From positions 1 to 10,195 of the forward strand of contig JASIGD010000613.1 of the NCBI GenBank assembly GCA_030045295.1: a stretch of 10,195 nucleotides of DNA, in the 5' to 3' direction. Shown here piece by piece: positions 5,703 through 10,195 of this stretch. Below the pieces are notes generated by a model. It did no database searches, was not told where the DNA came from, and saw only the letters and a list, made by a program, of their open reading frames with translations. Position 1 is the first letter of the stretch. The number at the start of each line of letters is the position of its first letter. A program made the position numbers and the translations under genes. The DNA is from Streptosporangiaceae bacterium (GTDB lineage Bacteria > Actinomycetota > Actinomycetes > Streptosporangiales > Streptosporangiaceae).

Positions 5703-6611
5703 ATGGCAGCGCGGCAACCTGGGCGCGGCGCGGGTCCTGACGACGCCGGAATGAGCCCGCGGACCGGCGCCACGGCGCTTTTGGCGGGCGCGATCGGCTA
5801 CGCCCTGGGTACTTGCGCGGCCATCGCGCGGGCCGAGATGTCGCTGCCCACGCCGTGTGCGGAGTGGGACCTGAAGACGCTCGCCGGCCACCTGGGCGAT
5901 TCCATGGCCGACCTGGAAGCGGCCATCCGCACCGGGCGCCTGGATCCGGACGCGGAGCATCCGCCCGAGCCTGCCCCCGAGGACCTGGCCGAGGTCCTGC
6001 CGGACCGGGCCGCCGAGCTGCTGTTCGCGTGTTACCAGGGCTGCGGTCCCGGCCGTTTCGTCCTGGTGGGCGGCCTGCCCCTGTCAGCCGGGATCGTCGC
6101 CTGCACCGGAGCCGTCGAGATCGCGGTGCACGGCTGGGACGTGTCGGTGGCTCGCGGCCACGGCCGGCCGATCCCGCCCGGCCTCGCCAGCCGGATGCTC
6201 AGCCTGGCCCCCCTTCTGGTCGCCGTCCGCGAGGGTCTGTTCGCCGAGCCGGTCGAGGTATCACCCGAGGCCAGCCCCTGCGACCGGCTCGTCGGCTACC
6301 TCGGCCGCGTCCCGGCCGGTCCCGGAACACCCCGTCGGCGCCCAGCGTTGTTACCGGCGAGTAGCATTAGCGGTAACAGCTCCGTTGACGGCGCAAGGAG
6401 GGTTGACCGTGCCCCGCACCGCACGCGACATCGTCTTCGTGGACGGCGTCCGCACACCGTTCGGCAAGGCCGGGCCGAACGGCCTGTACGCCGAGACCAG
6501 GGCCGACGACATGGTCGTCAGCGTGATCCGCGAACTGCTGCGGCGCAACCCGGCGCTGCCGCCCGGCCGAATCGGCGAGGTCGCCATCGCCGCCACCACC
6601 CAGGCCGGTGA
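5703..6611 (+). CDS. Maleylpyruvate isomerase N-terminal/DinB-like (TIGR03086-type) protein with an overrun C-terminus
   Basis: Residues 20-202 match the actinobacterial metal-binding DinB-like family that includes mycothiol-dependent enzymes. Visible signatures are TPCAEWDLKTLAGHLGDS (H63), EIAVHGWDVS (E139 and H143, an ExxxH pair) and the family's usual ending, SPCDRLVGYLGR, at 191-202. H63, E139 and H143 match the expected metal triad. A thiol-dependent isomerase or transferase role is plausible; the substrate is unknown. Relatives normally stop soon after LGR. Here the frame stays open for about 100 more Arg/Pro-rich codons and runs 203 nt into fadA, so the stop seems to have been lost. 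A single-base shift near 6310-6330 would give a stop at 6364. GGGAGGG (5693-5699) supports ATG 5703, though only 3-4 nt away; ATG 5751 is an alternative. In the 160-nt gap before it the only -10-like string is TATACG (5670-5675). Confidence 0.7.
   Translation: MAARQPGRGAGPDDAGMSPRTGATALLAGAIGYALGTCAAIARAEMSLPTPCAEWDLKTLAGHLGDSMADLEAAIRTGRLDPDAEHPPEPAPEDLAEVLPDRAAELLFACYQGCGPGRFVLVGGLPLSAGIVACTGAVEIAVHGWDVSVARGHGRPIPPGLASRMLSLAPLLVAVREGLFAEPVEVSPEASPCDRLVGYLGRVPAGPGTPRRRPALLPASSISGNSSVDGARRVDRAPHRTRHRLRGRRPHTVRQGRAERPVRRDQGRRHGRQRDPRTAAAQPGAAARPNRRGRHRRHHPGR
6349..6378. promoter_or_regulatory. Inverted-repeat operator candidate in front of fadA
   Basis: TGTTACCG (6349-6356) and CGGTAACA (6371-6378) form a perfect 8-bp inverted repeat with a 14-nt spacer. 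Just outside the arms one mismatch is followed by one further pairing base. A -10-like TAGCAT (6362-6367) lies between the arms, so a bound protein would cover the promoter. The site ends 30 nt before the fadA start and 16 nt before its Shine-Dalgarno. Regulators of beta-oxidation genes are often TetR- or GntR-family repressors that bind palindromes and release on acyl-CoA, but no such regulator is encoded in the window. A terminator hairpin for the upstream gene is a weaker reading, because the loop is long and no T-run follows. Confidence 0.5.
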
Positions 6612-7599
6612 CCAGGGGCTGACCATCGGGCGCAGCGCCGCGGTCCTGGCCGGGCTGCCCAAGTCGGTGCCCGGGTACGCCATCGACCGGATGTGCGCGG
6701 GCGCGATGACCGCGGTGACCACCGCTGGCGGGTCGATCGCCCTGGGCGCCGCCGACGTGGCCGTCGCGGGCGGCGTGGAGCATATGGGCCACCACCCGAT
6801 GGGCTCCGGCGTCGACCCGAACCCGCGGTTCATCTCCGAGCGGCTCGTCGACCCCTCCGCGCTGGTCATGGGCTCGACCGCGGAGAACCTGCACGACCGG
6901 TTCCCCGCGATCACCCGCGCCCGCGCCGACGCGTACGCCCTGGCCAGCCAGCGCAAGGTCGCCGCGGCCTACGCAGCCGGCCGCTTCCAGCCCGACCTGG
7001 TGCCGGTCGCGGTGCGCAGCACCGAACGCGGCTGGGGGCTGGCCACCACCGACGAGCCGCCGCGCCCGGACACGACGATCGAGGCGCTGGCCGCGCTGAA
7101 GACGCCGTTCCGGCCGCACGGACGGGTCACCGCCGGTAACTCCGCCGGGCTGAACGACGGCGCCACCGGCTGCCTCATCGCGGCGCAGGACGTAGCCGCC
7201 GAGCTGGGCCTGGACGCCCGGATGCGCCTGGTCGACTTCTCCTTCGCCGGGGTGGACCCGGAGGTCATGGGCATCGGGCCGGTCCCTGCCACCGAGACCG
7301 TGCTGGCCCGCAACGACCTGACCATGGACGACATCGGGCTGATCGAGATCAACGAGGCATTCGCGGTTCAGGTGCTCGCCTTCCTCGACCACTTCAAGAT
7401 CGCCGACGACGACTCGCGGGTGAACCCCTGGGGCGGCGCCATCGCGCTCGGCCACCCGCTGGCGAGTTCGGGCGTACGGCTGATGATCCAGCTCGCCCGC
7501 GAGTTCGCCGGGTCGCCGAATGTCCGCTTCGGGCTGACCACGATGTGCGTCGGGCTGGGCATGGGCGGCACCGTTCTGTGGGAGAACCTCCATGCCTGA
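6409..7599 (+). CDS. fadA: Acetyl-CoA acetyltransferase / 3-ketoacyl-CoA thiolase
   Basis: The 396-residue protein has the length and motifs of a class II thiolase, the enzyme that cleaves 3-ketoacyl-CoA with CoA to acetyl-CoA and a shortened acyl-CoA in beta-oxidation, in the cytoplasm. The N-terminus DIVFVDGVRTPFGK is typical. The nucleophile is C96 in DRMCAGAM; NEAFA lies at about 315-319; H349 is in GHPLASSG; the second catalytic cysteine is C380 in TMCVGLGMGG. The start is GTG 6409, set by a strong AAGGAGG at 6395-6401, seven bases upstream; TTG codons at 6385 and 6403 are less likely. It overlaps the downstream fadB-like gene by 8 nt, and the two should form the thiolase and hydratase/dehydrogenase components of a trifunctional complex. 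An inverted repeat just upstream is a likely operator. FadA is preferred over a biosynthetic thiolase because of its partner. Confidence 0.93.
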   Translation: MPRTARDIVFVDGVRTPFGKAGPNGLYAETRADDMVVSVIRELLRRNPALPPGRIGEVAIAATTQAGDQGLTIGRSAAVLAGLPKSVPGYAIDRMCAGAMTAVTTAGGSIALGAADVAVAGGVEHMGHHPMGSGVDPNPRFISERLVDPSALVMGSTAENLHDRFPAITRARADAYALASQRKVAAAYAAGRFQPDLVPVAVRSTERGWGLATTDEPPRPDTTIEALAALKTPFRPHGRVTAGNSAGLNDGATGCLIAAQDVAAELGLDARMRLVDFSFAGVDPEVMGIGPVPATETVLARNDLTMDDIGLIEINEAFAVQVLAFLDHFKIADDDSRVNPWGGAIALGHPLASSGVRLMIQLAREFAGSPNVRFGLTTMCVGLGMGGTVLWENLHA

Positions 7600-9715
7600 C
7601 ACCACGAGCCCGAACGAGCGCCGGCTCGACGAATCGGTCATCACCTCCCTGTTCCCGGGTGAGATAGTCACCAGGGCTCTGCTCCGTGACGTGCAGCTGC
7701 CCGACGGGGCCGGAACCATGGCCCTCATCACCCTCGATAACGGGCACGACCACACGCGGCCGAACACGTTCGGCCCGGCGGGCCTGATCGCGCTGCGGGA
7801 CGCGCTGGACGAAGTGGCCGGCCGGGTCACGCCGGACGCCGGGGAGCGGCGGATCGCCGCGGTCGGCGTAACCGGCAAGCCGTTCATCTTCGCGGCCGGC
7901 GCGGACCTGGCCGTCCCCGCACTGATCGGGTCGCGGGATGAGGCGCTGACGGTCGGCAGGCTGGGGCACGACGTCTTCCGCCGGCTCGGCGAGCTGAGCG
8001 TGCCGTCATTTGCGTTCGTGAACGGCGCGGCGCTCGGCGGCGGCCTCGAGCTGGCGCTGCACTGTACCTACCGGACGATCTCATCCGGCGTGACCGCGGT
8101 CGCGTTCCCCGAGTGCTTCCTCGGCCTGCTGCCCGGCTGGGGCGGCACCTACCTGCTGCCGCGCCTGATCGGCCCGGAGCCGGCCCTGAAGGTCATCATC
8201 GAGAACCCGCTCGCCCAGAACCGGATGCTGGACGGATCGCAGGCCTTCTCGCTCGGGATCGCGGACGCCATGTTCTCGCCCGCCGACTTCCTGGCTTCCT
8301 CGCTCCGCTGGGCGGCGCGGGTGCTGACCGGCGCTGAGGTAGTCGACAGGGACGACCCGGCACCATCCCCCTCGTGGGACCAGGCCGCCGCCGGAGCGCG
8401 CCTGTTCGCCGACGGCAAGCTGCACGGCGCGGCGCCAGCGCCTTACCGGGCGATCGAACTGGTGGCCGCGGCGCGCGACCGTACCCGCGACGAGGGGTTC
8501 GCCGCCGAGGACGAGGCGCTCGCGGACCTGCTGCTCAGCGACGAGCTGGAGGCCGGGCTCTACGCGTTCGATCTCACCCAGAAGCGGGCCAGGAAGGCCG
8601 TTGGCGCGCCTGACCCGTCGCTGGCGCGCCCGGTGACCAAGGTCGGCGTGGTGGGCGCCGGGCTGATGGCCGCGCAGATCGCGCTGCTGTTCGCGCGCCG
8701 GCTCGAAGTGCCGGTGGTGCTGACCGACCTGGATCAGGCGCGGCTGGATGCGGGGGTCGGCTACGTGCACGACCAGATCGCCAAGCTGCTCGGCCGCGGC
8801 CGGATCGGCGCGGATGCGGCGGCGAAGCTGACCGGGCTGGTGACCGGGTCGCTGAGCAAGGACGCGTTCGCCGACGCCGACTTCGTGATCGAGGCCGTGT
8901 TCGAGGAGATCTCGGTCAAGCAGCAGGTCTTCGCGGAGGTCGAAGCGGCGGTCCGGCCGGACTGCGTGCTGGCTACCAACACGTCCTCGCTGTCGGTGAC
9001 GGCGATGGCGTCCGGGCTGGCTCATCCAGAGCGCGTGGTCGGATTCCATTTCTTCAACCCGGTAGCCATGATGCCGCTCGTCGAGGTGGTCCGCGCGGCC
9101 CGCACCGACGACGCCGCGGTGGCCACCGCGCTGGCCGTCGGCAGCCGGGCGAAGAAGAATTGCGTGCTGGTCAAGGACTCGCCAGCCTTCGTGGTCAACC
9201 GGTTGCTGACCCGGTTCCTCGGCGAGATCACGGCCTGCGTCGACGAGGGGACGCCGTTCGAGGTGGCCGAGCACGCCACCGACTCCCTCGGCCTGCCCAT
9301 GCCTCCGTTCCTGCTGCTCCAGCTGGTCGGCCCCGCGGTCGCGCTGCACGTCACGCAAACGCTGGCCGCGGCGTACCCGGACAGGTTCGCGGTGTCGCCG
9401 AAGCTCCGGGCGCTGGTGCAGGCGGGCAAGACCGCGGTCTACGGGCCCGATCTCGGCGTCGATCCAGCCGTCGCGGCCATCCTGTCCGGCGGCGACCGCC
9501 CCTCCACCGCGGATCAGGTACGCGAGCGTGCCCTGGAGGCGCTGGCCGAGGAGATCAGGCTGATGCTCGACGAAGCGGTGGTCGCCGCTCCCGAGGACGT
9601 CGACCTGTGCATGATCCTCGGCGCCGGCTGGCCCTTCCACCTCGGCGGGATCACCCCCTACCTGGATCGCTCCGGCATCGCGGAGAAAGTGACCGGCACC
9701 CGGTTCCACCTCTGA
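7592..9715 (+). CDS. fadB: Fatty-acid oxidation complex alpha subunit: enoyl-CoA hydratase / 3-hydroxyacyl-CoA dehydrogenase
   Basis: The 707-residue protein performs the hydration and NAD-dependent oxidation steps of beta-oxidation. The N-terminal crotonase domain (about 40-250) has the oxyanion-hole segments FAAGADL (100-106) and NGAALGGGLELAL, with the catalytic acids E153 in GGGLEL and E174 in FPECFLGLLPGWGGT. A linker helix leads to the NAD-binding domain (about 348-525), with VGVVGAGLMAAQIA, the ribose-binding D379 in LTDLD, NTSS at 463-466, the catalytic H486 in GFHFFNP and its partner E498. The C-terminal helical domains run from DSPAFVVNR (529-537) to GAGWPFHLGG. The nucleotide loop has Ala where GxGxMG would have its last Gly. 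ATG 7592 overlaps the fadA stop (ATGCCTGA) and has GGAGAA at 7581-7586. The fadB symbol follows function; fadJ would be equally defensible. Confidence 0.93.
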   Translation: MPDTTSPNERRLDESVITSLFPGEIVTRALLRDVQLPDGAGTMALITLDNGHDHTRPNTFGPAGLIALRDALDEVAGRVTPDAGERRIAAVGVTGKPFIFAAGADLAVPALIGSRDEALTVGRLGHDVFRRLGELSVPSFAFVNGAALGGGLELALHCTYRTISSGVTAVAFPECFLGLLPGWGGTYLLPRLIGPEPALKVIIENPLAQNRMLDGSQAFSLGIADAMFSPADFLASSLRWAARVLTGAEVVDRDDPAPSPSWDQAAAGARLFADGKLHGAAPAPYRAIELVAAARDRTRDEGFAAEDEALADLLLSDELEAGLYAFDLTQKRARKAVGAPDPSLARPVTKVGVVGAGLMAAQIALLFARRLEVPVVLTDLDQARLDAGVGYVHDQIAKLLGRGRIGADAAAKLTGLVTGSLSKDAFADADFVIEAVFEEISVKQQVFAEVEAAVRPDCVLATNTSSLSVTAMASGLAHPERVVGFHFFNPVAMMPLVEVVRAARTDDAAVATALAVGSRAKKNCVLVKDSPAFVVNRLLTRFLGEITACVDEGTPFEVAEHATDSLGLPMPPFLLLQLVGPAVALHVTQTLAAAYPDRFAVSPKLRALVQAGKTAVYGPDLGVDPAVAAILSGGDRPSTADQVRERALEALAEEIRLMLDEAVVAAPEDVDLCMILGAGWPFHLGGITPYLDRSGIAEKVTGTRFHL

Positions 9716-9744
9716 CCGCCCCCGCGGCCTGCCGTCGTTGCCGT

Positions 9745-9750
9745 TAGGGT
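9745..9750 (+). promoter_or_regulatory. -10 box of a probable leaderless promoter
   Basis: TAGGGT at 9745-9750 lies 7 nt before ATG 9758, so transcription would begin at or next to the start codon. A TANNNT box at this distance is the usual layout for leaderless genes in actinomycetes. No convincing -35 is seen at 17-18 nt upstream. No Shine-Dalgarno lies at normal spacing: the GGTGGGCGGC between box and ATG is G-rich but not a good match. The box separates this gene from the fadAB operon, which ends 42 nt before the ATG. Confidence 0.5.
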
Positions 9751-9757
9751 GGGCGGC

Positions 9758-10195
9758 ATGACACCGGTATTCCGGCTCTGCGATGAGTACGTCACGCGGT
9801 GGGCGGCGCTGGATCCGGTCGCGGCGGGGATGGAAGGCCTGACCGGGGCGTTCGGGCCCGCCACTGACTACGGGCCGGACGGCGTCGCCGCGCGGGCCGA
9901 GCTCATCGCCGCGACGCTGGCCGCGCTCCAGCCGATGGCCGTCACCTCGGAAGCCGATCGGCTGGCCGCCGCGTTCCTGCGCGAGCGGCTCAACGCAGAG
10001 TTGGCCTGGCACCAGCTGAGCGAACCGTTCCGGCTGCTGCGCGCCCCGATCGGCCTGATCAGCGCGGTCAGGGACAGCGTGGACCTGCTGCCGCGCGACA
10101 GCGAAGACGCCTGGCGGAATATCGCCGCGCGCCTGGCGGCGATCCCGGCCATGTTCGCCAGCTGGCGCGCGAGCCTGGACGCCGGGCTCGGACGG
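9758..10195 (+). CDS. DUF885-family protein, N-terminal 146 residues (cut by window end)
   Basis: The frame opens with MTPVFRLCDEYVTRWAALDP and stays open to the window edge without a stop. The stretch DLLPRDSEDAWRNIAARLAAIP followed by FASWRASLDAGLGR matches the characteristic region of DUF885 proteins, which are usually about 550 residues long. These are mostly alpha-helical, and many carry an HExxH-like metal site in the C-terminal half, giving a putative peptidase annotation; that half lies outside the window, so activity cannot be judged. No signal peptide is seen, which argues for a cytoplasmic protein. The ATG is chosen because family similarity starts there and a leaderless-type TAGGGT box is correctly spaced. 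It is probably transcribed separately from fadAB. Confidence 0.82.
   Translation, partial: MTPVFRLCDEYVTRWAALDPVAAGMEGLTGAFGPATDYGPDGVAARAELIAATLAALQPMAVTSEADRLAAAFLRERLNAELAWHQLSEPFRLLRAPIGLISAVRDSVDLLPRDSEDAWRNIAARLAAIPAMFASWRASLDAGLGR

Noticed and set aside
6367..7887. 506-codon open frame on the minus strand
   Set aside because: Antisense to fadA, with no motif and no ribosome site.
8081..10012. 643-codon open frame on the minus strand
   Set aside because: Antisense to fadB-like and DUF885 genes; composition dominated by Arg, Gly, Gln and His with no recognisable fold.

Overview
The window is very GC-rich, with G/C-biased third codon positions throughout. It carries a LuxR-type two-component pair, a DinB/mycothiol-type hydrolase-fold protein and an actinobacterial-style fadAB pair. 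Together these point to a chromosomal segment of a high-GC actinomycete; the genus cannot be told from the sequence alone. No rRNA, tRNA, CRISPR array, transposase or phage gene is visible.

Layout from left to right. Positions 14-148 hold two families of short tandem repeats, just past the 3' end of a leftward gene for a four-helix membrane protein (160-636). Facing away from it is a decayed GT87-type glycosyltransferase gene (about 656-1184) that keeps its N- and C-terminal ends but has lost its middle. An intact metallo-beta-lactamase-fold hydrolase gene (1126-2037) starts inside the pseudogene's tail. After a 271-nt gap come a membrane histidine kinase (2309-3781) and its NarL/LuxR response regulator (3801-4454), then a seven-helix membrane protein (4652-5542). 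A maleylpyruvate-isomerase-N-like protein follows (from 5703; its reading frame has lost its expected stop), then the beta-oxidation pair fadA (6409-7599) and fadB-like (7592-9715, 8-nt overlap). A DUF885 gene (from 9758) is cut by the window edge.

How the genes work together. The kinase and regulator form a signalling operon. A gapless 74-nt element occurs twice, upstream of the kinase (2138-2211) and upstream of the seven-helix gene (4516-4589). It has conserved blocks at identical spacing, a 17-nt promoter-like spacer and an ATG at the same offset. This suggests that the two-component operon and the membrane-protein gene share control, possibly by the regulator encoded between them. fadA and fadB form a translationally coupled operon for the last steps of fatty-acid beta-oxidation. 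An 8-bp inverted repeat just upstream of fadA looks like an operator.

Most genes belong to known families. The parts that deserve a second look are the duplicated promoter element with its coupled leader ORFs, the fadAB operator candidate, the two broken reading frames and the tandem repeats.
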